Assembly: GCA_035311445.1 (NCBI GenBank)
Contig: DATGCX010000434.1
Location: 1-40,350, forward strand
DNA length: 40,350 bases
Source of the DNA: JAJPKK01 sp035311445
GTDB taxonomy: Bacteria > Pseudomonadota > Alphaproteobacteria > Rhizobiales > Xanthobacteraceae
Direction: 5' to 3'
Shown here: positions 1 to 9,212 of the stretch, piece by piece
Layout: the number at the start of each line of letters is the position of its first letter
Position numbering within the stretch: position 1 is the stretch's first letter
Notes under the pieces: generated by a model
Told to the model about the DNA's origin: nothing
The model's database searches: none
Seen by the model: only the letters and a program-made list of their open reading frames with translations
Translations under genes and position numbers: made by a program

Positions 1-393
1 GCCCTCGATGGCGGCGAGCCACAGCGGCAGCGCCACGCCGGGCCGATCGGCTGGATAGTGGCTTCGCTCGACCAGTTCCGCGATTTCGTCGGCGAAGAAG
101 CTTGCCACCAGGGCGGTCACCGCAGGCATCAGCAGGATCGCGCCGGCGAACAGCCCCAGCCCCAGCGCAAAAGCGACGATCCAACCCAGCACCGCAAGGG
201 GACCGTGGGCCGCCGGCCCGATCGTCACCTCGAGCCATCCCAAGCCGGTGCCTGAAAGCCACTCCAGCAAGCGAAACAGTGCAATAACGACGATGATCAG
301 GAATGCAATGGCCAGTCCCACGGACTTGAACAGCACGGTACGGAACGGCTGTGAAAACATCTGGCCGAGCACCTTGAACACCGCCTCAAGCAT
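1..393 (-). CDS. EI24/CysZ-like membrane protein (C-terminus cut by window edge)
   Basis: The reading frame runs leftward from an ATG at 393 and is open to base 1, giving 131 residues without a stop. It starts MLEAVFKVLGQMF and has two strongly hydrophobic stretches, at about residues 25-45 and 65-95, the second rich in Leu, Gly and Ala. The pattern fits the EI24 family (etoposide-induced 2.4; CysZ-like sulfate transporter family), which has several membrane helices, so only the N-terminal half is here. In rhizobia this family commonly lies divergent from yggT, as it does here, with about 200 bases between the two starts. Substrate and role in this organism cannot be read from the sequence. 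Confidence 0.75.
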   Translation of the reverse strand, partial: MLEAVFKVLGQMFSQPFRTVLFKSVGLAIAFLIIVVIALFRLLEWLSGTGLGWLEVTIGPAAHGPLAVLGWIVAFALGLGLFAGAILLMPAVTALVASFFADEIAELVERSHYPADRPGVALPLWLAAIEG

Positions 394-595
394 CCGACCT
401 CCAGGTCCGGCCAGATTTCCACTGGGCCAGCAGCGCATTTGCGTCGGAAATAGTCTGGGAAATCGCCACGTTTCCGGTCGCCCGGGACGCCCCCGACGTG
501 ATCTCACATGCCGGGTCGAGACGGAAGCCTCTTGCCCACCTTGCCGGGGATCGGTAGATGTTACGCGCCCGCCTAACAAAAATGGATTCCGAGCA

Positions 596-886
596 ATGCT
601 CGAACTGATCCGGTACATCAACCTCCTGCTCGACCTTTACATTTTTATTCTGTTTGCAGCCGCCATCCTGAGCTGGCTCGTGGTGTTCAACGTCGTCAAT
701 ACCCGCAATCCGGCGGTGCGGATGATCGCTGACTTCCTTTATCAGGTCACGGAGCCGGCGCTGCGCCCCATCCGCAACCGGCTGCCGAATTTTGGCGGCA
801 TCGACATCTCGTTCATCGTTCTCATCCTCATCATTTATTTTATCCAGATCGTCGTCCTCCCCAACTTGGCGAAGGCCTTTTATTAG
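596..886 (+). CDS. YggT family membrane protein
   Basis: A 96-residue protein with two membrane helices (about residues 10-30 and 70-90) separated by a polar loop with the family signature around PALRPIRNRLP and GGIDIS. YggT proteins are small inner-membrane proteins whose molecular role is poorly defined; some have been linked to osmotic tolerance or to cell division and shape. I chose the ATG at 596 because the reading frame upstream lacks the family and the helix begins at once after it. The gene stops two bases before the DUF167 gene and is probably its operon partner, ahead of folD. Confidence 0.88.
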   Translation: MLELIRYINLLLDLYIFILFAAAILSWLVVFNVVNTRNPAVRMIADFLYQVTEPALRPIRNRLPNFGGIDISFIVLILIIYFIQIVVLPNLAKAFY

Positions 887-888
887 CG

Positions 889-1221
889 ATGGATGCAGGT
901 GACAGTCCATGGGCGGTCTGCGCTGACGGGCTTGTCGTAACCGTGCGACTCACTCCTAAAGCTGGTCGTGATTCGATTGATGGCATCGGGCACTTGTCCG
1001 ACGGACGCAGCGTTTTGAAGGCGCGGGTCAGTGCAGCGCCAAGCGATGGCGAGGCCAACGCCGCGCTCACGCGGTTGCTGGCGCAAACGCTCCGCATTGC
1101 GCCACGCGAGATCGCGCTGGTTGGCGGCGCGTCTTCGCGCATCAAGCGAATGCTGATCAAAGGAGATACCCGCACCGTCGTGGCGGCGCTGGAGCAAATC
1201 AGGGCAGCGTCGGCACAATGA
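889..1221 (+). CDS. DUF167 (YggU) family protein
   Basis: A 110-residue protein matching the DUF167/YggU family, a small alpha/beta fold with no settled function. The diagnostic stretch is VRLTPKAGRDSIDG near residue 20, then VSAAPSDGEANAALTRLLA and the IVGGASSRIK-like strand (here LVGGASSRIKRM) near residue 80. The length is typical of the family. It lies two bases after yggT and its stop overlaps the folD start by four bases (ATGA), so the three genes are probably translated from one message. The yggT-DUF167 pairing is common in proteobacteria. Confidence 0.9.
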   Translation: MDAGDSPWAVCADGLVVTVRLTPKAGRDSIDGIGHLSDGRSVLKARVSAAPSDGEANAALTRLLAQTLRIAPREIALVGGASSRIKRMLIKGDTRTVVAALEQIRAASAQ

Positions 1222-2102
1222 CAGCGAGGCTGATCGACGGAAAAGCCGCGGCGGCCGAACTGCGCGCCAAGGTCGCCGCAGAGGTGCGGCGCTTTGCGGC
1301 CGCTCATGGCCGGAGCCCCGGATTGGCGGTGGTGCTAGTGGGCGACAATCCGGCCAGCGAATCCTATGTCGCCAGCAAAACGAAAATGTCTGCGCAGGCC
1401 GGCATGCAGTCGTTCGATCATCGGCTGCCTGGTACCGCTGGCGAAGCCGAACTGCTTGCCCTGATCGCACGGCTCAATGACGATCCGTCCGTACACGGCA
1501 TTCTCGTGCAATTGCCCCTGCCGCCTCAGATTGATCCTTATCACGTGATTGCGGCGGTCGATCCGAGCAAGGACGTCGATGGATTTCACCCGACGAACGC
1601 AGGTCGGCTGGCGCTGGGGCTGCCGTCGCTGGTGCCGTGCACGCCGCTTGGCTGCGTCATGCTGGCCAAGACCGTGCATGCCTCGCTCAGCGGCCTGGAA
1701 GCGGTCATCGTCGGTCGTTCAAATATCGTCGGCAAGCCGCTCGCACAGTTGCTCATCGGACAAAGCGCGACCGTGACGGTGGCGCATTCGAAGACGCGAG
1801 ATCTGCCCGCAGTATGCCGGCGGGCGGATCTCGTCATCGCCGCAGCTGGCCGCCCCGAGTTGGTGGGGCGTGACTGGATCAGGCCCGGCGCGACGGTGAT
1901 CGATGTGGGCATTAACAGGGTCGCGGGCGAAGACGGCCGCTACCGCATCGTAGGCGATGTGGCTTTCGCGGAAGTATGCGAGGTGGCGGGCGCCATTACG
2001 CCCGTGCCGGGCGGCGTCGGCCCCATGACGATCGCCTGCCTGCTCGGCAACACAGTGAAAGCCGCGTGTCTATCGACCGGACTTCCCGCACCGAAATTAT
2101 GA
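1218..2102 (+). CDS. folD: Bifunctional methylenetetrahydrofolate dehydrogenase/cyclohydrolase
   Basis: FolD is a cytosolic enzyme that oxidises 5,10-methylene-THF with NADP and hydrolyses the product to 10-formyl-THF, supplying one-carbon units for purine and formyl-Met synthesis. At 294 residues it has the usual length. The catalytic lysine lies in YVASKTKMS near residue 55, the substrate region VQLPLPPQI and KDVDGFHP follows, the NADP site is around VGRSNIVGKP, and the C-terminal signature PVPGGVGPMT is intact. Its ATG overlaps the stop of the DUF167 gene, showing translational coupling. The downstream acetyltransferase gene converges on it with about 20 bases between stops. Confidence 0.97.
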   Translation: MTARLIDGKAAAAELRAKVAAEVRRFAAAHGRSPGLAVVLVGDNPASESYVASKTKMSAQAGMQSFDHRLPGTAGEAELLALIARLNDDPSVHGILVQLPLPPQIDPYHVIAAVDPSKDVDGFHPTNAGRLALGLPSLVPCTPLGCVMLAKTVHASLSGLEAVIVGRSNIVGKPLAQLLIGQSATVTVAHSKTRDLPAVCRRADLVIAAAGRPELVGRDWIRPGATVIDVGINRVAGEDGRYRIVGDVAFAEVCEVAGAITPVPGGVGPMTIACLLGNTVKAACLSTGLPAPKL

Positions 2103-2122
2103 TGACTCCACTGGTCTACGAC

Positions 2123-2632
2123 TCAGGCCTGCCAAGCATAAGCAATTTTGTCGAGCGTCTTGTTACCGAATTTCTCGGATGACCGTGCGACCGCCTGACC
2201 GCCAAGAGCGCGGTAGAACGCAACCGCCGGGGTATTATCCGATAATGCCCAAACCACCAGACTCTTGATTCCGCTCTGTGCCAGATCGCGCCGCGCAGAC
2301 GTGAACAGGCGGCGTCCGAAACCCAGACCTTGGAATTCCGGTCGCAGGTACAGCTCGTAGATTTCTCCTTCATAAGTCAGGCTGCGTGCCCGGTTTCGAC
2401 CATAATTAGCATAGCCCGCAATGGTGTCTCCGAACGCCAAGATCGAAATTCGGCTGCCCTTGCGGACCGCGCCTTCCCACCACTCCGCTCCCCGCCGGTT
2501 GATCAGCTTGTCCAACTCCGGGCCCGGGATGATACCCTGGTACGCGTTGCGCCACGCCAAGTCGTGGGTGGCAGCAAGTCCCACGGCATCGGACGTCTTG
2601 GCGCGGCGAATTTCGATAACAACGGTGTGCAT
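2123..2632 (-). CDS. GNAT family N-acetyltransferase
   Basis: A 169-residue single-domain GNAT protein. The acetyl-CoA binding loop is visible as LYLRPEFQGLGFGRRL (about residues 93-108), preceded by the strand EIYEL and followed by the conserved NTPAVAFYRALGG segment near the C-terminus, where the tyrosine usually acts as the general acid. The N-terminal helix contains AWRNAYQGII, a pattern frequent in acetyltransferases of small molecules or protein N-termini. The substrate cannot be deduced. It is transcribed toward folD and away from typA, so it is probably a single-gene unit. Confidence 0.88.
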   Translation of the reverse strand: MHTVVIEIRRAKTSDAVGLAATHDLAWRNAYQGIIPGPELDKLINRRGAEWWEGAVRKGSRISILAFGDTIAGYANYGRNRARSLTYEGEIYELYLRPEFQGLGFGRRLFTSARRDLAQSGIKSLVVWALSDNTPAVAFYRALGGQAVARSSEKFGNKTLDKIAYAWQA

Positions 2633-2811
2633 GGTGCAATTGAGCCGACGTGGCCGCCCCCGTTCAAGTCCAACGGTAACATTCGGTTAACACGTCGATT
2701 ATCGTGGGAAGTTTGCCAAAATCAACACCCGCCGTGGGGCTTTGCGCCACGCGGGCGTCAAACGTGGCCGATTCGCAACACTTGCGCTGCAGGTGCGAAG
2801 GAGCGGTTCCT

Positions 2812-4638
2812 TCACACCTGTTCGGCTTCCTTGCGCCGTTCGTCCCGCTTGCGTTCGTGGGGATCGAGCAGGCGCTTGCGCAGACGGATCGACTTGGGGG
2901 TCACCTCGACCAATTCGTCATCTTCTATATAGGCGAGCGCCTTCTCGATGGTCATTCGGATCGGCGGAGTGAGGCGCACCGCCTCGTCCTTCGCGGTTGT
3001 GCGGATATTGGTGAGCTTCTTTCCTTTCAGCACGTTGACTTCGAGATCGTTGCCGCGGGTATGCTCGCCTACGATCATGCCGCGATAGACCTTCCAGCCC
3101 GGCTCGATCATCATCGGTCCGCGGTCCTCCAGATTCCACAGCGCATATGCGACCGCCTCGCCCGCGTCGGTTGAAATCAGCACTCCGTTGCGGCGTCCCT
3201 GTATCGCGCCCTTATAGGGCGCATAATCGTGAAACAGCCGATTCATGACCGCGGTGCCGCGCGTATCGGTCAAAAGTTCGCCCTGATATCCGATCAAGCC
3301 GCGCGTTGGCGCGTAGAAGACAAGTCGGAGCCTTCCGCCACCCGAGGGCCGCATCTCGATCAGCTCAGCCTTCCGTTCGGACATTTTCTGCACCACCACG
3401 CCTGCATGCTGGTCATCGAGATCGATCACGACTTCCTCGATGGGCTCGGTCATTTCACCGGTATTGGCATCGAACCGCATCAGAACCTTGGGGCGGGAGA
3501 CGCTGAGCTCATAACCTTCGCGTCGCATCGTCTCGATGAGGATGCCAAGCTGCAACTCGCCGCGGCCCGCCACCTCCATGGCGTCCTTTTCGTCGGATTC
3601 GGTGACCCGCAGGGCCACATTGCCCTCGGCCTCGCGCAACAGCCGGTCCCTGATCATGCGGCCGGTGACCTTGTCGCCCTCGGTGCCGGCCAGTGGGGAA
3701 TCATTGACCCGGAACATCATCGACAAAGTGGGTGGGTCAATCGGCTGAGCCGGCAGCGGCTCCGTCACCTCCGGCGCGCACAGCGTGTGCGCGACATTCG
3801 CCTCAGGCAGCCCGGCAATAGAGACGATGTCGCCCGCGCGGCCCTCTTCGATCGGCCGGCGTTCCAGGCCGCGAAACGACAACACCTTCGACACCCGACC
3901 CTGCTCGACCAATGTGCCGTTGCGGTCGATCACCTTGATGGATTGATTGGGTTTAACGGAGCCGGCCGTGATGCGCCCGGTCACGATACGGCCCAGATAC
4001 GGATTGGCCTCCAGGATGGTCCCGAGCATGCGGAACGGGCCATCCTCCACATGCGGAGGCGCTACGTGAGTGAGAATAAGATCGAACAGCGGCGCCATCG
4101 ATGTTTTCGGGCCGCCGATATGCGACGCCATCCAGCCCTCCTTGGCGGAACCGTAGAGAACGGGAAAATCGAGCTGTTCCTCAGTGGCGTCGAGTGCCGC
4201 AAACAGGTCGAACACCTCACCGGCCACGACACTCGGGCGCGCATCGCTGCGGTCGACCTTGTTGATGGCGACGATCGGCCTAAGCCCGACCTTCAGGGCC
4301 TTGGAAACCACGAACTTGGTCTGCGGCAACGGCCCTTCGGCTGCATCGACCAGTACGATCGCGCCGTCCACCATGTTGAGAATGCGCTCGACCTCGCCGC
4401 CGAAGTCCGCATGCCCTGGCGTGTCGACAATGTTGATCCGCGTGTTTTTCCACACGATCGACGTTGCCTTGGCGAGAATCGTGATGCCCCGCTCGCGCTC
4501 CAGGTCATTGCTGTCCAGTGCCCGCTCCGCAATCCGCTGGTTCTCGCGGAACGAACCTGATTGCTGCAGCAGCCGGTCGACCAACGTGGTCTTGCCATGG
4601 TCGACGTGAGCGATGATCGCGACGTTACGCAGTTGCAT
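2812..4638 (-). CDS. typA: Ribosome-associated GTPase TypA/BipA
   Basis: A 608-residue translational GTPase. The G domain begins at once with AHVDHGKTT (P-loop, residues 10-18), followed by the switch region RERGITI, the DTPGH motif and NKVD. The middle and C-terminal parts match EF-G-like domains III and V and the BipA-specific C-terminal domain (GRGELQLGIL, TRGLIGYQGE, GRRNGVLIS). BipA/TypA binds the 70S ribosome, helps 50S assembly, and is needed mostly at low temperature and under stress. The ATG at 4638 gives the exact family N-terminus. The C-terminus ends in a charged tail of Arg, Lys and Glu, as is common in alphaproteobacteria. Confidence 0.97.
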   Translation of the reverse strand: MQLRNVAIIAHVDHGKTTLVDRLLQQSGSFRENQRIAERALDSNDLERERGITILAKATSIVWKNTRINIVDTPGHADFGGEVERILNMVDGAIVLVDAAEGPLPQTKFVVSKALKVGLRPIVAINKVDRSDARPSVVAGEVFDLFAALDATEEQLDFPVLYGSAKEGWMASHIGGPKTSMAPLFDLILTHVAPPHVEDGPFRMLGTILEANPYLGRIVTGRITAGSVKPNQSIKVIDRNGTLVEQGRVSKVLSFRGLERRPIEEGRAGDIVSIAGLPEANVAHTLCAPEVTEPLPAQPIDPPTLSMMFRVNDSPLAGTEGDKVTGRMIRDRLLREAEGNVALRVTESDEKDAMEVAGRGELQLGILIETMRREGYELSVSRPKVLMRFDANTGEMTEPIEEVVIDLDDQHAGVVVQKMSERKAELIEMRPSGGGRLRLVFYAPTRGLIGYQGELLTDTRGTAVMNRLFHDYAPYKGAIQGRRNGVLISTDAGEAVAYALWNLEDRGPMMIEPGWKVYRGMIVGEHTRGNDLEVNVLKGKKLTNIRTTAKDEAVRLTPPIRMTIEKALAYIEDDELVEVTPKSIRLRKRLLDPHERKRDERRKEAEQV

Positions 4639-4964
4639 TAGGAGCAGCTCAAGATTGCGGGATAGAAATTTACGTCTCCGAAATCACCGGGTTCGCCGGC
4701 TTCGATCTCCGGACGCAGGGCTCTCATGGCTTAAAGCTTCCTGCCCGTGTTCAGCTTGCAATGCGAGCCACGACGAAAGCCTTTTCATAAGAGAGCCAAC
4801 TCACACGGAATATAGTCGGCCAGCCGCGTTGTGCAATGCCGCAAGCTGCGCGTGCGGGCGCGGTTTTTTGATTGACCCAGCAGCCTTATGACGGATGATC
4901 CGCCTCCTACGGATTTTGCCGAAAGTTGTCCGGTGCGCGCGCGTTTCTGCCAATCAAGGGGGTC
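4639..4964. other. Divergent spacer between typA and an exported metallo-hydrolase gene
   Basis: About 325 bases separate the two divergent starts. I find no convincing small gene or RNA. It must carry promoters in both directions, but I cannot point to sure -35 and -10 boxes. Confidence 0.5.
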
Positions 4965-5975
4965 ATGATGCATTATTTTCGAGGACTGTTGCAGCTTGCG
5001 GCGGTCGTGTTTGGGCTGGTCGCCTATACGCCAGCGGACGCAGCGGGCGCGGATGCGGATGCTTGCCGCAGTCTCGTGCCGACCGCCATGGGCGGCCCAA
5101 TGCTGCGCGACAACGGCAAAATCCTGCTGCGCTGGCTTTCGACCTCGAACTATGAACTCGTCTACCGCGGCCAGGTGTTTCTGCTCGACGCGTATTTCGA
5201 CCGCGGTCCACGCAATCGACCGACCGGCGTCGTGCCAAGCGAGGTCAAGCAGGCCGACGCGATTTTCATTGGCCACGCGCATTTCGATCACATGTCGGAT
5301 GCGGCGCCGATCGCAGAGAGAACCAAGGCCAAGGTGATTGGTGCGCCCATCACCATCGAAACCGCCTACAAGCTTGGCGTTCCGCAAGGACAAGGCACCG
5401 CCGTGGCGGGCGGCGAGACGCTGAAGTTCAAGGGGGTCACGGTGGATGCGGCGCTGGCGCAGCACTCCACCCTGTCGCGCGAGGTGCTCGACACCCTCGG
5501 CAAGCTTTACGACCTCGACGCCGGCCCGGCAACACCCGAACAGGCCGAGGCCGAGAAAGCAATTCTGGCGAAGGGGACCTTCGCGCCCGATGTCATCACC
5601 AAGGGCACCATTGCGTACGGATTCACGTTTGACAGCGGGTTCAAGCTTGTGTGGATCGACAGCGCCGGGCCGGTCACGGATGGCGTCCGCGCGCTCGCCC
5701 AAAAGCTCGCGGCGGTCGACATCGCCATCGTGGCCTACCAGGGGCATCCGGTCGCGCAGGTCCAGGTCCCGGTGACGCTTGATCTCGTCAAGCTGTTTCG
5801 ACCGCGCATCTTCATGCCGGCTCACCACGACCAGATTTTCGGGACCTTCGTCGATCTCGGCGTTGAGCCGCTGTTCGAAACAATTCAGGAGGCGCTGCCG
5901 GGGACGCAAACCATTGCGCCCCTGCACCAGCGGCCGAATTGTTTCGACATTTCGAAGAACCGCAAGGGTCGGTAG
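4965..5975 (+). CDS. Exported metallo-beta-lactamase-fold hydrolase
   Basis: A protein of about 336 residues with an N-terminal signal peptide (hydrophobic stretch from about residue 8, Ala-rich cleavage region near TPADAAG), so probably periplasmic. The MBL zinc motif HxHxDH is present as GHAHFDHMSD; later ligands are likely in LAQHS, VWIDSAG and PAHHDQ. The fold is of the UlaG/lactonase-like type rather than a true beta-lactamase; the substrate is unknown. I chose the ATG at 4965 (a second lies directly after at 4968) because AAGGGGG precedes it and the signal peptide then begins correctly; a TTG at 4926 would add an unlikely N-terminal extension. It appears monocistronic. Confidence 0.82.
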   Translation: MMHYFRGLLQLAAVVFGLVAYTPADAAGADADACRSLVPTAMGGPMLRDNGKILLRWLSTSNYELVYRGQVFLLDAYFDRGPRNRPTGVVPSEVKQADAIFIGHAHFDHMSDAAPIAERTKAKVIGAPITIETAYKLGVPQGQGTAVAGGETLKFKGVTVDAALAQHSTLSREVLDTLGKLYDLDAGPATPEQAEAEKAILAKGTFAPDVITKGTIAYGFTFDSGFKLVWIDSAGPVTDGVRALAQKLAAVDIAIVAYQGHPVAQVQVPVTLDLVKLFRPRIFMPAHHDQIFGTFVDLGVEPLFETIQEALPGTQTIAPLHQRPNCFDISKNRKGR

Positions 5976-5995
5976 AGTGATTCCGGTGCTTCGCC

Positions 5996-6081
5996 GTCGT
6001 GGCCGGGCTTGCCCCGGCCACCCCGATTAATCCGCTCAGTGCCCTGAAGTTCGGGGTCGCCGGAACAAGCCCGGCCACGAC
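5996..6081. repeat. Imperfect inverted repeat element (GTCGTGGCCGGGCTTG type)
   Basis: Arms at 5996-6021 and 6056-6081 are reverse complements with about three mismatches in 26 bases, separated by 34 bases. The same arm sequence recurs at 10966 and, changed, at 18416. It lies between two converging genes and may form a transcript hairpin. Elements of this look are abundant in Bradyrhizobium-like genomes. Confidence 0.8.
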
Positions 6082-6152
6082 GCCAGTGCGGAATTTCGAG
6101 CGATCGAGGTCCGCTCGACCGTGTGCCGCCTCGCAAGATAGCGTCGCTTTGC

Positions 6153-7274
6153 TCAAACCCCCGCCGCCCGGCTCCAGGGCCCGAGGCGGGCGCCCTCGGG
6201 CAGGGCCTGCCGCACCATCAGCATTGCTCCGACGGCTTCGGACGTCACCAGACCGATCAGGCGGCCAGTGAAATCGACAACGCCCACTGCCGGGACGGAC
6301 TTTTCCTGTAGCAGCCGAAAGGCCTCCTCAAGCCGGTGACTTCGCTCGATGGTCGGGACGTCCTTCACCATGACGTCGGAGACTGGCGCGTTGGGGCCGA
6401 GTTCCCGCAGGGCCCGGATGATTTCGGCGCGGCCGACGACACCAAGCAGGCGGTGATTGTCGTCGACGACCGGGAACTCGGTCTGACTCGTCCGCATCAG
6501 CGTTTCCACTGCGGCATCGATCTGCTCGTTCGGCGTAAGCGTGGCGAACTGCGTCATCATGGCGGCCGTAACCGGCACGTCGCGGGACATCGCGCGCAGC
6601 GACACCATCTGCGCCTCCGAAGCTGCCGCCAGATACACAAAGATGGCGATGAAGATCAGTATCGGATTATAGGACAATAGTCCGACAAAGCCGAGCCCGA
6701 ACGCGGTCCACTGTCCGATCATGGCGGCGATCTCGGTCGCTCGCAGATGGCCGAGCCGGATCGCCAGCAGTGCCCGCAATACGCGCCCGCCGTCCATCGG
6801 GAAAGCCGGGATCATGTTGAACAATGCGAGGAAGAGATTCACCTCCGCCAGGCGGTCGATCATCGATACCTTGGGGCTTTCCATGGCGGCGAGATGAACG
6901 GCGCTCAAATGGGTCGGCGCCACGGCGATCAGCACGATCGCGATCGCCACGTTGACCAGGGGGCCCGCGATGGCGACCAGGAATTCCTCGCTTGGCTTTT
7001 CCGGGATGCGTTCGAGCCGCGCCACCCCGCCGATCGGCAACAGGGTGACGTCGGGCGTCGCCACCCCGAAGGCGCGGGCCGTGAAGATATGGCCAAATTC
7101 ATGCAACAGCACGCAGCCGAACAGCAGAATCATGAAGAGCAGGCTGTTCAGTGCGTCATTGACACTGCCCGAGGCCAGACCCGCCAGGAAAATCCAGATC
7201 AGGAACAACAGGAATGTGATGTGAATGCGGATCGCGGTGCCCGCAACCGAGCCGATGTTCACCGACCACGACAT
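6153..7274 (-). CDS. Site-2 protease family zinc metalloprotease with two CBS domains
   Basis: About 373 residues. Membrane helices surround the zinc site: HEFGH within LLHEFGHIFTAR gives the HExxH motif, and NMIPAFPMDGGR carries the third, aspartate ligand. After the membrane part come two CBS domains (about residues 225-355; SDVMVKDVPTIER starts the second), which often bind adenosine nucleotides. This is the rhomboid-unrelated S2P/M50B class, which cuts substrates inside the membrane; the CBS-bearing subgroup resembles SpoIVFB and Rv2869-like relatives only distantly. I chose the ATG at 7274 over one at 7328 because GGAGGG stands seven bases ahead and the protein then begins MSWSVNIG, the normal family start. 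The substrate is unknown. Confidence 0.9.
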   Translation of the reverse strand: MSWSVNIGSVAGTAIRIHITFLLFLIWIFLAGLASGSVNDALNSLLFMILLFGCVLLHEFGHIFTARAFGVATPDVTLLPIGGVARLERIPEKPSEEFLVAIAGPLVNVAIAIVLIAVAPTHLSAVHLAAMESPKVSMIDRLAEVNLFLALFNMIPAFPMDGGRVLRALLAIRLGHLRATEIAAMIGQWTAFGLGFVGLLSYNPILIFIAIFVYLAAASEAQMVSLRAMSRDVPVTAAMMTQFATLTPNEQIDAAVETLMRTSQTEFPVVDDNHRLLGVVGRAEIIRALRELGPNAPVSDVMVKDVPTIERSHRLEEAFRLLQEKSVPAVGVVDFTGRLIGLVTSEAVGAMLMVRQALPEGARLGPWSRAAGV

Positions 7275-7604
7275 GAGCCGACCCTCCAAGTGTCCGATGT
7301 CTGGAGAGATGGGGTCGCGCTGGCGCAATCGCTAGGGCCGTGCCGGCCGGTTATACCAACCTGCGGTGTTGTGGATTCGGTCATTTGGCAGCGCGGGTGA
7401 GCCCAGGAATGGCTGCCTGGATGCGCCATGGTCAGAGCGGATTCTCCGACAAGAGAGAATCACCACGCCGGTCGGCAAGCTGCTCCTCACCCCGTTTGCG
7501 GGAGAGGCTAGTCGCTCGTTTTAGCGAGTCTGATGGGATTGAGCATCGATCAAGTCATAACGTTGGAGCGGTCGCAAAAGCGGCGTCGTGCCACATCACC
7601 GGCT
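7275..7604. other. Spacer with a degenerate repeat fragment
   Basis: About 330 bases with no credible gene. Around 7480-7535 it holds a CTCCTCACCCCGTTTGCGGGAGAGG segment and a hairpin-forming CTCGTTTTAGCGAG, both resembling pieces of interspersed repeats. It includes the upstream region of the site-2 protease gene. Confidence 0.5.
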
Positions 7605-7675
7605 GTAGGGGCGACCCTTGTGGTCGCCCCATTCGTCGTATCCGGCGCCAGGGCGACCACAAGGGTCGCCCCTAC
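7605..7675. repeat. Perfect 25-bp inverted repeat just after a stop codon
   Basis: Bases 7605-7629 and 7651-7675 are exact reverse complements (arm begins GTAGGGGCGACCC), with a 21-base centre. The right arm ends two bases before the stop codon of the leftward di-haem peroxidase gene, so the peroxidase transcript would end in a very stable 25-bp hairpin. A related element lies at 12746. Confidence 0.93.
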
Positions 7676-7677
7676 AT

Positions 7678-9048
7678 TCAAATTCCCTTCAGATATTCGA
7701 TCAGATCCTTCTTCTGATCGCTGTTGAGGTTCAATTTCAGGTGCGTGTCGTAGTGATCGACCACGTCCGACAATGTGGCGAAGCGGCCGTCGTGGTAGAA
7801 GCCGCCCTTCTGGTGCGTCCACAGCCCGGCCAGGGGCGCCGTGCGGTACTTGTGGGTCGGCGAACGGTCGGCCTGGAACGAGTCGACGCCGACTTCGTCG
7901 GGCGTGTGCAGGTTCTCGCCCGGCTCAGTAAAGAGGGGTGGGATGTGGCAGGTCGCGCACTTTGCCGGGCCGTTGAAGATCGCCTCGCCCCTTTGGAATG
8001 CGGCTTTATCATACGAGCCGGCCGGCGCCTTCGGGGCCGGAATCGAAAGCTGGTAGAGGTGAAGCGCGGCGAGCTTCGAAGTTATTCGGTCCGGATTGCC
8101 GCGCGTATTTCCCGCGCCGCTCTTTGCGGCGACCGGATACTGCTCTGCATTGTTTAAACGGGCGTCAAAGAAGTCGCCTGCTCCGTGCATCTCGGTCGCC
8201 CCAACATAAGCGTTCCAGTAGGGCACCGATCCGAACCCTGTCCAGGTGTGCAGGTTCACGCCAGCCAAGCCAAAGGCAGGCGGGATGAGGGTGCCGGCCT
8301 GTTTTCCATCAGGACGAAGGGCTTTGCCATCCTTGTCCAGCTCCGCGTCGAAGCGACCGGGGCCCCAGCTCGCCAGCACCTTTTTCACGGTGTCGACATC
8401 GACACCCAGAAGATCGGTGAATGGCTTGAGATTCGGTGCCAGAGACACGATCGCACCCACGTTCAGATCGCGGTTTGCCCAGCCGTCGAGTCGTTTGCCG
8501 ATGCCGGGCGCAAACGAGTCATCAACCGTCGAATGACAAAACGAGCACTGGATGCCCATCCCTTTGACACTGCCATCGGGGTTGGCGAACGCGGTGACGC
8601 CCACGACAGCGTTCAACTTGAGGAGCGCGATGGTGGTCGCGGGATCGTCGAGATTAACTTTCCCTGCCGCGAGCTGCCTCTTCAAACTGGCGGGCAGTGC
8701 ATCCGCGTCGACCTTGAGGCCGACGGACAGCGCGGTTTTCGGCGAAACGCCGGGACCGACGCCGCCGTTCTTTTCGCCGGCGATGGCTTTGTGCAGCTGG
8801 AGCGCATCGCCCCAGAACGCTTCGCTGCCGAATGTATCGTAGCGAAAGGTTTTTTTGCCCTCCTCGATCTGAGCCTGCGCGTGGCGCAGATTCTCAGCAT
8901 CGACGCTCTGGCGCGAATTTTCTGTGACGCCGCGCCGCGAGTTCTCGGCTGCGGCGCCCTGGCGCGACGTAGGGGCGGCGAAAGCGATGACCGATCCGGA
9001 CGCGGCGATCCCGCCGATGCCGGCAATAATCATGGTTCGAAGCTTCAT
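7678..9048 (-). CDS. Di-haem c-type cytochrome, MauG/cytochrome c peroxidase-like
   Basis: About 456 residues beginning with a Sec signal peptide (MKLRTMIIAGIGGIAASG), so periplasmic. Two c-type haem sites are visible, CSFCH near residue 168 and CATCH near residue 364. This is the arrangement of bacterial cytochrome c peroxidase and MauG relatives, which reduce peroxides or oxidise protein side chains using a low-spin and a high-spin haem. A short stretch after the signal peptide repeats ENSRRG/ENSRQS. I chose the ATG at 9048, preceded by AGGGAGGATCC, rather than the one at 9063. It lies just downstream of an ECF sigma gene on the same strand and may belong to its regulon. The exact substrate is not readable. 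Confidence 0.87.
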   Translation of the reverse strand: MKLRTMIIAGIGGIAASGSVIAFAAPTSRQGAAAENSRRGVTENSRQSVDAENLRHAQAQIEEGKKTFRYDTFGSEAFWGDALQLHKAIAGEKNGGVGPGVSPKTALSVGLKVDADALPASLKRQLAAGKVNLDDPATTIALLKLNAVVGVTAFANPDGSVKGMGIQCSFCHSTVDDSFAPGIGKRLDGWANRDLNVGAIVSLAPNLKPFTDLLGVDVDTVKKVLASWGPGRFDAELDKDGKALRPDGKQAGTLIPPAFGLAGVNLHTWTGFGSVPYWNAYVGATEMHGAGDFFDARLNNAEQYPVAAKSGAGNTRGNPDRITSKLAALHLYQLSIPAPKAPAGSYDKAAFQRGEAIFNGPAKCATCHIPPLFTEPGENLHTPDEVGVDSFQADRSPTHKYRTAPLAGLWTHQKGGFYHDGRFATLSDVVDHYDTHLKLNLNSDQKKDLIEYLKGI

Positions 9049-9212
9049 TGGATCCTCCCTCATTTGGAGTTCGTGCAGGTCGCACGGTCAACTCCTCACC
9101 CACCGGCGGTATCAAGCGCATTTGCGGCCGGATTTCAATCTGAGGATGTATAGTTGGATGGAGTTCCGATCAAAAAGTTCCCGCGTGATGTAAAAAGATT
9201 TCACCGGGCGCA

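Noticed and set aside
3229..4560. A 443-residue plus-strand open frame opposite typA
   Set aside because: It is the antisense shadow of a very well conserved GTPase gene; composition is Arg/His-rich with no family.
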